Shown: positions 53,720-63,299 of the stretch, piece after piece
How the letters are laid out: the number at the start of each line of letters is the position of its first letter
Numbering within the stretch: position 1 is the stretch's first letter
NCBI RefSeq assembly: GCF_030518235.1
Contig: NZ_JAULSA010000017.1
Coordinates: forward strand, 1 to 64,000
Direction of reading: 5' to 3'
Source of the DNA: Saccharibacillus sp. CPCC 101409
Lineage (GTDB): Bacteria; Bacillota; Bacilli; Paenibacillales; Paenibacillaceae
Length of the DNA stretch: 64,000 bases
Program-made: the position numbers and the translations under genes
Notes under the pieces: generated by a model
Told to the model about the DNA's origin: nothing
Database searches by the model: none
The model's input: only the letters and a program-made list of their open reading frames with translations

Positions 53720-55894
53720 TCAATAAGCGGATTCCACCGCTTCGACCTCGAACACCGGCACGGAACGCATGACCGGCTCCGGAACGGCCGGCGCTTCGGG
53801 AGCCGGCTGTTCGCCCGGCTCGGTCTCGGCTCCGGCGGAATCGGAGCCGTCCGGCGCCAAAGAATCGTCCGGAGACCCGGGCTCCGGACTGTTCGAGCGA
53901 TCCGCGCCGTCCGAACCTCCGGCCCCGGATTCGTCGTCCGCGTCGTCCGCCGAATCCTCCGGCGGCAGCGTTGTATCGCCGCCGCTCTCAAGCTCTTCGG
54001 CCGCGCCCGACTCCGTGCCGGGCGAAGCCGCGCTGTCGTCCGCGTCGTCCGCAGCGCCGCCGGAGTCCGAAGCGTTCTCCGCGTCGGGGTCTTCGACCTG
54101 CTCGTACCGTCCGCGGAACGTCCCGGTGACCTCGTAAGTCCCCGGCGCAAAGTCGAAATTGCCGCGCAGCAGAATCGGCTCGCCGTCCATCGTCCGAGCC
54201 AGCGCCCGGCCGGAGCCCGTTTCGATCACGTTCAGCCGCGTCCGGACTTTCTCCTGCGGATAATCGTCCGGACTGCCGGAACCGATGTCCGCAGTGCCGC
54301 CTTCCCATTCGGCGAATTCGAACAAATCGCCGCTGCGCGTATACACGGCGGTCTCGCCGTCTTCTTCCGCGTCGAGCGGGTGGACGGCGCGCAGCGTCTG
54401 CCCGCCGTCCGAGATCGCATACCCGTCCGCTTCGATGCGGAACATCTCCGTAAAAGAGCCGCTGCGCAGCAGCAGTCCGGTATACACGGCTTTGCGGGAA
54501 GCCGACTCGGCGTCGGCCACGATCACCGGCACGGTATCGGTGGACAAATCTTCGTCGATCGTCAGGCTGCGCACTTTCTCGATCGCCAGAAACTGCGGGT
54601 CGCTCACTACGGCGGTAGCGGCGCCGTTCAGCGTGCCGAAATACAGCCGGCCCGTCTCGTCCAGCGCGGCGACGTAAACGTCCGCGCCGAAGCGGTTCCT
54701 GCCGCTGACGACGTTCGAATACGTATGCGAACCGTCCGCCTGCTGAAGGATGCGGACCGGTTCGGCCGCCGTCCATGCCGTTTCCGTCTCTTCGATCTGC
54801 TTCGACGTATCGGTATAGGCGTTCAGTGCCGTATACAGATCGATCGCTTCTTCGAACCGGCCGGCCGATACCGACGCGGCCGCCCGGCTCATCAGCGACA
54901 GGTACATCCGGTCGATCCATCTGACCAGATGGGAATCGAGCGAAGCCGAGGTCAGGAAATCGCCGAAGCTGCGCGCATGGCCGGCGAACGCGGCATACGC
55001 TTCGCCGGCCAGGTCTTTGCGCAGGAGCGCTTCCATCGTCGATTCCGTTTGTTTTTGCAGCCAGGGCGCGTCGAAGTTATACGGGCGATACGCCTGGAGC
55101 GTCGCCAGCGCTTCGTTCAGCATATCCGCGAAACGCCCGGCCGCCGCCAGTTTTTGCAGCTTGCGCTCGTCGTAACGTTGGAACAGACCGCTCAGGTAAG
55201 ACGATTTCACGGCTTCTGCCGCGTCGGCGCCGGCGTCTTCGGACCCGGCGTCCGCCGATTCGGCTTTTTTCGCCGCCGTATCCGCATCGTCGTCGGCCGC
55301 GTCCCCGGCAAAAAAAGCCGCCGGAATACGCAGCAGATTCCACTTTGCCGATTCGTCGCCGTAATTCCCGCTGTCGAGATTGGCGCTCAGCGACTGCTCG
55401 AACCGGGCGCGGAAATCGGCAAAGCCTTTTTTCGCCGTTTCGTCCAGTCCGTAGCGCTTCAGCAGTTCCCGGTACTCCGCGGCGTAATCGCCGTCCAGCG
55501 ACAGACGCCCGAATGTGTCGTACGTCTCGTACGCCGAGACAAACGCATCGAAGCCGCCGGTTTGAACAGCCGCCAGCAGCTCGCTTTTGGATTTCAGCAG
55601 TTCTTTGCGCAGACGCGTAATCGGTTCAAGCTCTGTCAGCCTTGCGCGCACATGCTCTTCCCGATAGCGGATCACCGTGTTGGACAGCGCTTCGGCATAG
55701 GCTTCTTCGGCTTGAATACGCCGGTTGTCGGCGTAATATTCATCGGCCGTTTCGACCTGGCGGATCTTGGCTTCGATGCGGAATCCTTTGACGACGACGG
55801 CGACCAGCGCGGCCGCGCACAGCACAGCGAGCAGGTTGCGCAGGGTCAGCAGATTTCGGATCGTCGTAAAAGTATTCTTGACGGAGCCTGTCAT
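53720..55894 (-). CDS. Large membrane-anchored protein of the VWA/tubulin cluster
   Basis: 724 aa. One TM helix near the N-terminus (LRNLLAVLCAAALVAVVVKGF, about 18-38) is followed by a helical, repeat-like region (about 40-360, YYADNRRIQAEEAYAEALSN, FAGDAADDDADTAAKKAESAD insert, RFEEAIDLYTALNAYTDTSKQIEE) and a beta-rich region (about 370-600) with strand pairs of the kind found in propellers (DVYVAALDETGRLYFGTLNG, VYTGLLLRSGSFTEMFRIEADGY). The tail is Asp/Glu/Ser-rich and ends PVFEVEAVESAY. No known family recognised. Its ATG overlaps the stop of the zinc-ribbon gene by 4 bp (ATGA), so they are coupled. Confidence 0.82.
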   Translation of the reverse strand: MTGSVKNTFTTIRNLLTLRNLLAVLCAAALVAVVVKGFRIEAKIRQVETADEYYADNRRIQAEEAYAEALSNTVIRYREEHVRARLTELEPITRLRKELLKSKSELLAAVQTGGFDAFVSAYETYDTFGRLSLDGDYAAEYRELLKRYGLDETAKKGFADFRARFEQSLSANLDSGNYGDESAKWNLLRIPAAFFAGDAADDDADTAAKKAESADAGSEDAGADAAEAVKSSYLSGLFQRYDERKLQKLAAAGRFADMLNEALATLQAYRPYNFDAPWLQKQTESTMEALLRKDLAGEAYAAFAGHARSFGDFLTSASLDSHLVRWIDRMYLSLMSRAAASVSAGRFEEAIDLYTALNAYTDTSKQIEETETAWTAAEPVRILQQADGSHTYSNVVSGRNRFGADVYVAALDETGRLYFGTLNGAATAVVSDPQFLAIEKVRSLTIDEDLSTDTVPVIVADAESASRKAVYTGLLLRSGSFTEMFRIEADGYAISDGGQTLRAVHPLDAEEDGETAVYTRSGDLFEFAEWEGGTADIGSGSPDDYPQEKVRTRLNVIETGSGRALARTMDGEPILLRGNFDFAPGTYEVTGTFRGRYEQVEDPDAENASDSGGAADDADDSAASPGTESGAAEELESGGDTTLPPEDSADDADDESGAGGSDGADRSNSPEPGSPDDSLAPDGSDSAGAETEPGEQPAPEAPAVPEPVMRSVPVFEVEAVESAY

Positions 55895-56835
55895 GAGCGT
55901 TCCGCGCGGCCGGTTTGCGGCGCGGCCTGACCGTAGAAGCGCACGCGGTAGGCTTCGTCGGCTTCCAGCCGCAGCGGGCCGAAGCTGTCCGGATACTGCG
56001 ACAGCACTTCGCGCAGACGGATCAGCCGATCCTTGGGCAGCTTGTGGGCGTAGCGCCGGATAAAGTCCGGATGCAGCTCGATATACCGCTTCATCCGCAC
56101 CGCCGCCCCGGCGACCGCCGCCAGAATATCTTCGCCGCGGTGCATGTTGCGAATCTGCGGCTCGTAGCGCAGGCAGTACTGAATTGCGCTCTCGCGGATC
56201 AGGTCGCGGTTCAACCGGGCGACTTCGCCGATATACCCGGCCAGATGCGGCGAGAAGCCGTCCATAATCAGCGGGTCCAGCAGCAGGTCCATGTCCCGCC
56301 GCAGCACGAAGGTCTGGAGCAGTTCGGCCTGCAGGCTGCGAATGGGATCGTTGCGCAGCAGCGTGTTCACCTCGCGCAGCATTTCGTAAGCCCGGGCCGG
56401 CTCGGCCTGCAGCCGCGCTTCCGCGGCGCGGATGTCTTCGATCAGTCCGCCGCGGATGCGATTGTTGTCGCGAGCGAACATCCGGTCCGTGTGGATGCGC
56501 GTCCACGGTTCGAGCGAACGGCGCTGCGCCAGCCACAGCCCGGCCGTCAGCAGGACGCCCGCCGCCGCGGAGATCGCGATCCACTCCGTGTTATCCGCGA
56601 ACAGCATCGCCAGCAGCGTCAGCAGCAGCGCAAACAGCAGCTCGCCCTGCCGGGCGCGCCGGAAATTCCGCCGCGCCGCATCCGGCACGGTTTGCAGCGA
56701 GCCGCGGCCGCAGGCCGGGCAGACGCGGTCGGCAAGTACGGTATAATTGCCGCATTTGCGGCATACCCGAAGCTTGTCGTAGGCATATTGGGTTCGTTCG
56801 TAGGGTTTGAAAGTAACGGCTATTTTTTTGCTCAT
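55891..56835 (-). CDS. Zinc-ribbon two-TM membrane protein of the VWA/tubulin cluster
   Basis: 314 aa. N-terminal zinc ribbon with CRKC and CPAC (about residues 25-42), then two adjacent TM helices (about 66-82 and 86-104), then a helical cytosolic domain of about 200 residues (MLREVNTLLRNDPIRSLQAELLQTFVLRRDMDLLLDPLI). I do not recognise the domain. The ATG overlaps the stop of the 58-aa gene (ATGA), and its own stop overlaps the next start by 4 bp, so three minus-strand genes form a tightly coupled operon. Divergent from the VWA and tubulin-like genes, with which it probably forms one system. Confidence 0.85.
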   Translation of the reverse strand: MSKKIAVTFKPYERTQYAYDKLRVCRKCGNYTVLADRVCPACGRGSLQTVPDAARRNFRRARQGELLFALLLTLLAMLFADNTEWIAISAAAGVLLTAGLWLAQRRSLEPWTRIHTDRMFARDNNRIRGGLIEDIRAAEARLQAEPARAYEMLREVNTLLRNDPIRSLQAELLQTFVLRRDMDLLLDPLIMDGFSPHLAGYIGEVARLNRDLIRESAIQYCLRYEPQIRNMHRGEDILAAVAGAAVRMKRYIELHPDFIRRYAHKLPKDRLIRLREVLSQYPDSFGPLRLEADEAYRVRFYGQAAPQTGRAERS

Positions 56836-57008
56836 TCGTTCTCACGCCGATCGTTTAAAGTATTCAGCAGCCGCTCGTCCAGCTCGCTTCTCGAAGGAGC
56901 TTTGCCGCGGCCCCGGAGATAAAGCAGGGATTTGATCCCCGTAAAAAGAAACAAAATGCCGAGTGCCCCGTATGTGAGATAGATCAAATAAGCGGACAAT
57001 GGATGCAC
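56832..57008 (-). CDS. 58-aa single-pass membrane protein
   Basis: GTG start at 57008 with GGAAAGGA upstream and TGA overlapping the next ATG. The product begins MHPLSAYLIYLTYGALG, continues with ILFLFTGIKSLLYLRGRG and ends KAPSRSELDERLLNTLNDRRENE. One TM helix (residues 6-29) precedes a basic, then charged helical tail. The start codon, coupling and hydrophobic/charged layout support a real gene. Probably a small subunit of the membrane complex encoded by this operon. Confidence 0.78.
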   Translation of the reverse strand: MHPLSAYLIYLTYGALGILFLFTGIKSLLYLRGRGKAPSRSELDERLLNTLNDRRENE

Positions 57009-57507
57009 ATTCCTTTCCGGGCTTTTTTCAAAAGAATAGGCAGGCAGGAAAAGCCGCGCGCCGAAGCCGCTTCCGTCTGTCGGACGAAAGGATGCAAATT
57101 CGTGAACCGCCGCGGATTTTACGTTATAATTTGGTCAGAGCCTCCTTGCTTAACGATAGCTGGAAAAAGCGCCGGACGCAACAAGACGCCGGGCGGATGC
57201 CGGGAAAGATTTTTGCGCGCCGGGCGCGGCATACGCGCGTCAACCGGAGGAAAATATTCCCGGCAGCGGAAAGGAGCGGGTTTCGGTTGGTCATATTCGG
57301 AGATTAACGGTTCGCTTTACGTCGAAAACGGCGGAGATTTGCGAAAGTTTTCGCAAGGAAGTTACAGGCTTTTCAGAAGTTATTAACGAAATATTAAGGA
57401 TTTTTTTCGAAAACAGGCCTATTATAGTTTCGTCGGCGCTTTGCCGCCTGCTTGATCGCCGAATAGAAATATCGGACTTGAACACAGACAAAGGGGTTTT
57501 GCAAAAT
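57009..57507. other. Divergent regulatory region of the VWA/tubulin cluster
   Basis: 499 bp without a convincing gene. TATAAT at 57125-57130 and TATTAT at 57420-57425 are possible plus-strand -10 boxes without good -35 partners. A perfect palindrome is at 57339-57356. No palindrome quartet here. Confidence 0.4.
57339..57356. promoter_or_regulatory. Perfect 18-bp palindrome, possible operator
   Basis: TTGCGAAA-GT-TTTCGCAA. Located about 150 bp upstream of the VWA gene, near the middle of the divergent region; it could bind a dimeric regulator of both arms. Confidence 0.4.
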
Positions 57508-59313
57508 ATGACGCATAAAATACGCAGGGCAGTTTATCCGCTGCTGGCGCTTCTGCTGCTGGCCGCGGGCTGGTTCGCCGCCGGGGCGCAGCATGCTTCG
57601 GCAGCCGGCGCCGCTTCCGGAGCGGCGGCTTCTTCGACCGGAGCCGCGCCGATCGACGCGGTGCTCGTGCTCGACGCCAGTAACTCGATGGCCAAAAGCG
57701 ATCCGCAGAAAATAGGCAACGAAGCGATGCGGCTGTTTATCGACATGCTGCCCGTGCGGGGCGACCGGGTCGGCATCGTCTCGTATACGGACGTCGTCCA
57801 GCGCGAGAAAGCGCTGCTGAAGATCGAAAGCCAGGCCGACAAAGACGAGCTCAAAACGTTTATCGGCCAGCTCGGCCGCGGCGCGTACACCGATACGGCG
57901 GTCGGGATCACCGAAGCCGTCAATATGCTGAGCCGCAGCGCGCAGTCCGGCACCGAGCCGATGATCGTGCTGCTGGCCGACGGCAATACCGAGCTTAACT
58001 CGACCAAGACCAAAACGCTCGACCAGTCGGAGCAGGAATTGGCCGCTTCCGTGCAGAAGGCCAAAGACGCCGGAATCCCGATCTACACGATCGGACTCAA
58101 CGCCGACGGCAAGCTGAATCAGGCGGAACTGGAGAAACTGTCTTCGGAAACGAGCGGCAAGTCGTTCGTCACGACTTCCGCCGACGAGCTGCCGGAGATC
58201 CTGAGCGAGATCTTCGCCAGCCACCAGCAGCTTAACGTGGTGCCCGTCGATTCGCTGACCGGAACCGGCGACTTCCAGGACGTGACGATCAGCGTGCCGA
58301 ACGCCAATGTCATGGAAGCGAACGTCTCGATTACTTCTTCGAAAAAAGTCGAGGTCAAACTCAAAGACCCGAGCGGCGCGGCAGTCCCGATTCCGTCCGA
58401 CGCCGTCGCGCTGTCCACGTCGAAGACCTACTCGCTGGTCAAGATGATCCGGCCGCAGGAAGGCGACTGGACGCTCAGCGTCAAAGGCGCGGACAAAGAC
58501 CAGATCGATATCAATCTCGTCTTCAACTACGACCTGGAACTCGCCGTCGATCCGCTGCCGGCTTCGTCGTACGGCAAAGGCGACGCCGTGCCGGTCTCGG
58601 CGTACCTGGTCAGCGGCGGCCAGCCGCTGTCCTCGCCGGAACTGTACAAGACGATGCAGGCGACGCTGGTCGCGCGCGACGAAGACACCGGCTCGGAAAC
58701 AACCGTCCCGATGACGCTAAGCGGCGATAAGTTCGAAGTCTCGTACGAGCTGCCGGACGCGCACAAGTATACGCTGACCGCCCGCGCCGAAGCCGACAGC
58801 TTCTACCGCGAAGCTCCGCCGATCTCGATCGACGCCGCTTCCGGCGCGGCGGCCGGAGGTTCCGAAGCGAAAGCGGACAAACCGTTTCCGCTGATCCCGG
58901 TTATTCTCGGCGTGCTCGGCCTGCTGGTGCTCGCCGCGATTGTCTTCTTCCTGATGCGCTATCTCAAAAAAGCGAACAAAGGCTTCGTCGGCCAGATGGT
59001 AATCGAGATCCGCGACGAAAACACCGGCGAGCGTTCTTATCCGCAGTATAAGAAACTAAATACGTATAAAGGCCGTTTTAACCTGCATCAGCTCCTCCAG
59101 CTCGCGCCCGAACTGAAGGAGACCGAAAATATCGTGTTCACCCCGGGTTCCGAAGACCGGATCGTCCTGCGCAGCAGCGCCGACGGCATCCCGATCGAGA
59201 AATCCGGCCGCGTCGTCGATGCGACCCGAGGCGCGGAGCTGAAAAGCGGGGACCGGATTACCGTTCCGGTGAACCAGGTGGGTAAGACGATCTTAGTGGA
59301 ATATCTGGTTTAA
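57508..59313 (+). CDS. VWA-domain membrane protein with cytosolic C-terminal domain
   Basis: 601 aa. Signal peptide (HKIRRAVYPLLALLLLAAGW, cut after HASA near residue 32), then an extracytoplasmic VWA domain (about 50-240) with a complete MIDAS: D56-A-S58-N-S60, Thr in YTDTAVG and Asp in LLADGNTE. A beta-rich region (about 250-450) follows, then a TM helix (LIPVILGVLGLLVLAAIVFFLM, about 461-482) and a cytosolic tail of about 115 residues whose end (RVVDATRGAELKSGDRITV) resembles an FHA-type or ubiquitin-like beta domain. The ATG at 57508 follows AAAGGGG; a TTG at 57478 is possible. It should bind a ligand metal-dependently outside and signal to the tubulin-like protein inside. Confidence 0.88.
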   Translation: MTHKIRRAVYPLLALLLLAAGWFAAGAQHASAAGAASGAAASSTGAAPIDAVLVLDASNSMAKSDPQKIGNEAMRLFIDMLPVRGDRVGIVSYTDVVQREKALLKIESQADKDELKTFIGQLGRGAYTDTAVGITEAVNMLSRSAQSGTEPMIVLLADGNTELNSTKTKTLDQSEQELAASVQKAKDAGIPIYTIGLNADGKLNQAELEKLSSETSGKSFVTTSADELPEILSEIFASHQQLNVVPVDSLTGTGDFQDVTISVPNANVMEANVSITSSKKVEVKLKDPSGAAVPIPSDAVALSTSKTYSLVKMIRPQEGDWTLSVKGADKDQIDINLVFNYDLELAVDPLPASSYGKGDAVPVSAYLVSGGQPLSSPELYKTMQATLVARDEDTGSETTVPMTLSGDKFEVSYELPDAHKYTLTARAEADSFYREAPPISIDAASGAAAGGSEAKADKPFPLIPVILGVLGLLVLAAIVFFLMRYLKKANKGFVGQMVIEIRDENTGERSYPQYKKLNTYKGRFNLHQLLQLAPELKETENIVFTPGSEDRIVLRSSADGIPIEKSGRVVDATRGAELKSGDRITVPVNQVGKTILVEYLV

Positions 59314-59315
59314 CA

Positions 59316-59421
59316 GGTTTGCCCAAATCCATTAGCGACTTCAATCAAAGAACTCGAAGTAGGACGGTTCAACCTACTTCGAGTTCTATCCTGGAGCGAT
59401 TCCAATCAACTTGGGCAAACC
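59316..59421. repeat. Nested inverted repeat with internal direct repeats after the VWA gene
   Basis: Outer arms GGTTTGCCCAA / TTGGGCAAACC (59316-59326, 59411-59421) and inner arms AGAACTCGAAGTAGG / CCTACTTCGAGTTCT (59349-59363, 59373-59387) with a 9-nt loop. Between them, TCCATTAGCGACTTCAATC and TCCTGGAGCGATTCCAATC are direct, not inverted, repeats. It starts 3 bp after the VWA stop codon. It could be an attenuator/processing hairpin between VWA and tubulin-like genes or a small mobile element. Confidence 0.75.
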
Positions 59422-59635
59422 CGCTTCGGAACGCAAAAAGATTTTGAACTTGTCCAAATAATCTTTCCCAATCCTAAATAAGCTCCGCCAGCTTCACCTG
59501 CAAAACTTTATCCAAACCCTGAAACTCTTACCTGCCGCCCGCCGTCCTATCCGCTGTACGCAACCGCCGGCGAATCCGAGCGATAATCCTGCTTTCCCGG
59601 CAACATTCAGTCCCGGGACCGATACGCCGCTCCCG

Positions 59636-59826
59636 CCACGTTGCATAAAATGCAAGGTAGCGGCCTTAAAACGGGCCGATTCCCAGTCTACCTTGCATAT
59701 TCTGCAACGTAGAAGCGTAGAACCGTCTAAATTTGCTCGTTTGACTGTTTTACATTGCTTTTTATGCAACGTAACCTACCGGAAAAGCCTAAATCGGGCA
59801 TTTACATTGCAGATTCTGCAACGTAG
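59636..59826. repeat. Four-unit palindrome array B2 (YTACRTTGC arms)
   Basis: 25-bp units at 59636-59660, 59688-59712, 59750-59774 and 59802-59826; arms YTACRTTGC, 7 bp, GCAASGTAG, as in array B1. Centres are 52, 62 and 52 bp apart. It lies 83 bp upstream of the tubulin-like gene, on the same strand as its operon, so it must be transcribed if VWA and tubulin share a message. Except for the nested repeat at 59316-59421, nothing else is seen in this gap. Confidence 0.86.
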
Positions 59827-59908
59827 CTGCCTCTACGGCCTTTATTTATACCCGGCAGCCTGCCTGCGCGTCTCTGGGCACGCCGACCGCACTCGAAAGG
59901 AGCTTTTC

Positions 59909-62900
59909 ATGAAACCGATCGTAAGAGAACATATCCAGCAGCTCGACGTTTCGCTCGGAGGCGGGATCGTCAGCGAGAAGATCAGAGTCGATACCATCGA
60001 CAACCCGATGCTCATCATCGGTCTCGGCGGCACGGGCATCGACGCCCTGCTGCGCCTCAAATACCAGATCAACCGCCGCTTCAAACTGCCGGAAGATCCG
60101 GTCTCCAAGAAGAAAATGGAGAAGCCGTCCAACGTCGAATTCCTCGCGTTCGAGACGAACGAGCAGGATCGCGGCAAACGCTACAAAGGCATCGGGCTCG
60201 ACCCGATCAACGAATTCGTGCTGCTGGCCAACGCCGAGATCGGCGGACTGCTCCAGAACCGCAGCATCCTGGAGCCGTACATCACCGAATGGCTGTCGCC
60301 GGAGCTGAGCATCACGGACGGCATGAACGGCGCGGCCGGCGTGCGCCAGGCGGGAAGACTGCTTCTTTTTACCAAGATCAATCAAGTGGTGCAGGCGATC
60401 GACAAGAAGATCAAAACGCTGTCGGTCGGCACCAATAAGAAACTGACCGTTTTCCTGCTCACCGGACTTTCCGGCGGCACGGGCAGCGGCTCGTTTCTCG
60501 ATATTTCGTACATTATCCGCGGGCTGGTCGAGCGCGACCACGGCTCCGCCGGCGTCGACCGCCTGAACATGCTGGGCTACCTGTTCACGCCGGACGTCAA
60601 CCTGTCGAACAAAAGCCTCAGCGAGCACACGCGCGAATACGTCCGCAAAAACGGCTACGCCGCGCTCAAAGAGCTGGATTACTGGATGAACGTCGACGCG
60701 CGCGGGGAGCGGTTCAAGCAGCAGTACGGCAGCATCCTGACCGTCAACTCGCCGCTGCCGCCTTTTAACCTGTGCCATCTGATCTCCGCGACCAACACCG
60801 AAGGCAAGCTGCTGGAGAACGCGTACGATTACTGCATGAACGTGACGGCGGAGAATATCACGAACTTTATGGCGAGCGAGGAAAAAGCGTCCGGCGAAGA
60901 GTTCGCGATCCACGACTATATCAGCAATATCCGCACGAATATCGCGCAGATGACCAAAGCTTATCCGGCCAACTACGATTACAATATCATCGGCGCTTCG
61001 TCGGCGGTGCTCCCGATCGAGGAGATGACGACGTATCTGGCGTTCCGTCTGTTCCAGAAGATGGAGAAGATGTTCCAGCACGCGCCGAACCAGGAAGAGA
61101 TCGAACGGTTCGCGCAGAAGCTGGCGCTGGACCCGGATTCGATGCTCAAAACGTTCGAGTCCAGAGTGCCGGAACCGATCCCGGGCTACCAGAACAGCGA
61201 ACGCCTGAGCTACGCGAACGTGGTCAAAATGCAAAACGTCAGCATGGACGCGGAGCTGGAGCAGACGTTCCTGACGCGGGCGCGCGAAGAATACATCAAG
61301 ATGAAGAAACAGCTGCCGGGCGAGATGCTGGAGCGCTTTTCCGAACAGATTCGCCGCGCTTTCCTCAGCCCGGAGCAGGGTCCGTTCTACGTATCGCGCC
61401 TAATCTATACCGAAAAAGGCTTCTCCCTGCTCAAAATGCTGCAAGCGTACATCGAGAATCTGCGCGAGAGTCTGCTGCGGATTCCTCGCGATATCGAAGC
61501 GGCCGAGGAGCAGGCAAACGAGCGTCTGGGCGACGCCAAAAGCGCGTTCGTGTCGAAAGACAAGAAGAAGAACGCGTATATCGAAGCCAAAATGAACGAG
61601 TACTGGCTGCGGGCGGACGTCGAGCGGACCGAGCAGATGATCGAGTTCTATGAAGACTTTTACGAGCTGCTGAACCGGGAAAACAACCGCATTTACGGCG
61701 TGTTTACCGAGATTCTGAACGCGCTCAGCTCCATCTTCGAACGCAACGGCGAGATCCTGACGCGCGGCGACGAGCAGATGGACCACAAAGGCAACAAAAC
61801 GTACTACTGGAACGTGGTCAGCGTGCCGGATATCTCCAAAGTCGTGGGCAGCATTATGGAAAAACGCGACGTGGACGACCTGATCCGCGACTTCGCGCAG
61901 GAACTGATCGACCATTCGGACCGCTGGATCAAAGAGCAGGAAGTGGATATCATCGGCTCCATTTCGGACTTCCTGACCAGCAAATTCGGCGATCTGATCA
62001 CGCAGTCGATGGAAGATTTCCTGCGGATGAAGTTCGGCGAAGACGAGTCGATCGAGAAGTTCGTCGAGCGCAATATCGCGGGCAAGCTGGACGAAGAAGC
62101 GATTCCGGTGTTCCATTTGAGCAACAGTTCGGGCAATCTGCATTTTCCGTCGTGGGGCTTCGTGTCCGTGCCGGTGGAAGCGCCGGGCATCCTCAAAGGC
62201 ATCCGGAACTACCAGGAGAACGCGATCGGCAAATCCAACTTCACGGTCAAGGAAAGCCGCGTCAAAAACCGGATTTTCTGGCTCAATACGCGCAACGGGG
62301 TGCCGCTGTTCGTCTATACGCCGCTCAAGGTCTATGAAGAAAACTACGAACGCACCATTCTCGGCAAAGAAGGCGTGGGACGCCATCTGGTGCAAACGGA
62401 GCGCGAAAACTGGACGTATCTGCCGTCGCCGATCCCGCAGCAGTCGTGGGGCGACGTCTACGACAACGGCCGGGTGAAAGACTATAACGGCCGGGTGCGC
62501 GGCGAGTTCGATCGGGCGCTCAAGTACGGGGTTATTATCGAAAAAGACGCCGACCAGACAACCAGCAGCCGCTATTCCGTCGTGACGACGCGTCCGTTCG
62601 ACCTGTTCGCGGCGCTGTCCGGCTTCGATACGCAGCTGCAAAGCGCCAAGCCGAACCTCGGCGAAGTGAAGCGGGCGCACGCCGAGCTGAACCGTCTGCT
62701 GAGCGAAGGCATCGGCCGGGAATCGGTTAAAGATATCTTCGGCAGCATCAACGAAGAATTGGCGAAAGAAAACCTGATCCGTTCGCCGGAGCAGATCCGC
62801 CGCGTGCGCGAAGAACTGGCGAAGTACGAGCAGATTCAGGCCAAAGCGGCCGAACTGGCATCGCTGCTGTCGCAGCACGCCGGCGAGGAGAAGGTGCTGG

Positions 62901-63298
62901 ATCAGTATATCGAAGCGCTGTACACCGAAACGATCGTCAAAAAAGGCGCGCTGTACGTGTACGACCGCGAAGAAGACGAGGAAAGCTGGGAACCGTTCGT
63001 CAACCTGATGAAAAGCCGCAGCTATCCGCACTTCGAGATCTACGACCGGTTCCGCTCGCTGAGCGACCGGGAGCGTCAGACGCTGCTGCGCAAGTCTTCG
63101 CGCCGCGCGAACGAGCTGACCGCTTCGGAAGACGTATCGCTGCTGCTGAACAAACTCGACGAATTGTACACGACGTTTATCGAAGCGCGCGAGCAGCTGG
63201 AGTACGAGAAGATGGAACTGGTAAACGGCGAAGAAGTGTACCGCTTCTATCGGGAAACCGCGGCCAAGCTGAACGAGCTGCGCAAAAGGTTGAGATAA
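59909..63298 (+). CDS. Tubulin/FtsZ-like GTPase (Tubulin_2 family)
   Basis: 1129 aa. Residues 1-420 carry a tubulin/FtsZ-type nucleotide fold: the glycine loop MLIIGLGGTGIDALLRLKYQI (near 33-53), LAFETNEQD (T3-like), and the tubulin signature TGLSGGTGSGSFLDI (near 184-198). It fits the poorly studied Tubulin_2 family (PF13809). The remaining 700 residues are mostly helical and coiled-coil (VERTEQMIEFYEDFYELLNRENNRIYG, AKYEQIQAKAAELASLLSQH, LEYEKMELVNGEEVYRFYRETAAKLNELRKRLR), so a filament-forming or scaffold role is plausible. The start at 59909 follows GAAAGGAG; longer upstream frame runs through the palindrome array and is not coding. One base separates its stop from the next gene. Confidence 0.9.
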   Translation: MKPIVREHIQQLDVSLGGGIVSEKIRVDTIDNPMLIIGLGGTGIDALLRLKYQINRRFKLPEDPVSKKKMEKPSNVEFLAFETNEQDRGKRYKGIGLDPINEFVLLANAEIGGLLQNRSILEPYITEWLSPELSITDGMNGAAGVRQAGRLLLFTKINQVVQAIDKKIKTLSVGTNKKLTVFLLTGLSGGTGSGSFLDISYIIRGLVERDHGSAGVDRLNMLGYLFTPDVNLSNKSLSEHTREYVRKNGYAALKELDYWMNVDARGERFKQQYGSILTVNSPLPPFNLCHLISATNTEGKLLENAYDYCMNVTAENITNFMASEEKASGEEFAIHDYISNIRTNIAQMTKAYPANYDYNIIGASSAVLPIEEMTTYLAFRLFQKMEKMFQHAPNQEEIERFAQKLALDPDSMLKTFESRVPEPIPGYQNSERLSYANVVKMQNVSMDAELEQTFLTRAREEYIKMKKQLPGEMLERFSEQIRRAFLSPEQGPFYVSRLIYTEKGFSLLKMLQAYIENLRESLLRIPRDIEAAEEQANERLGDAKSAFVSKDKKKNAYIEAKMNEYWLRADVERTEQMIEFYEDFYELLNRENNRIYGVFTEILNALSSIFERNGEILTRGDEQMDHKGNKTYYWNVVSVPDISKVVGSIMEKRDVDDLIRDFAQELIDHSDRWIKEQEVDIIGSISDFLTSKFGDLITQSMEDFLRMKFGEDESIEKFVERNIAGKLDEEAIPVFHLSNSSGNLHFPSWGFVSVPVEAPGILKGIRNYQENAIGKSNFTVKESRVKNRIFWLNTRNGVPLFVYTPLKVYEENYERTILGKEGVGRHLVQTERENWTYLPSPIPQQSWGDVYDNGRVKDYNGRVRGEFDRALKYGVIIEKDADQTTSSRYSVVTTRPFDLFAALSGFDTQLQSAKPNLGEVKRAHAELNRLLSEGIGRESVKDIFGSINEELAKENLIRSPEQIRRVREELAKYEQIQAKAAELASLLSQHAGEEKVLDQYIEALYTETIVKKGALYVYDREEDEESWEPFVNLMKSRSYPHFEIYDRFRSLSDRERQTLLRKSSRRANELTASEDVSLLLNKLDELYTTFIEAREQLEYEKMELVNGEEVYRFYRETAAKLNELRKRLR

Positions 63299-63299
63299 C

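Noticed and set aside
55895-56584. Upstream extension of the 724-aa protein's reading frame
   Set aside because: It overlaps the zinc-ribbon gene in another frame; the ATG at 55894 with ATGA coupling and a following TM helix is the natural start.
57003-57386. Plus-strand open frames in the divergent region before the VWA gene
   Set aside because: No ribosome site, Arg/Lys-rich random-looking sequence, and the minus-strand 58-aa gene starts there.
59693-59908. 72 additional N-terminal codons of the tubulin-like protein
   Set aside because: They run through palindrome array B2 and lack a ribosome site, while the ATG at 59909 has GAAAGGAG and begins the conserved domain.
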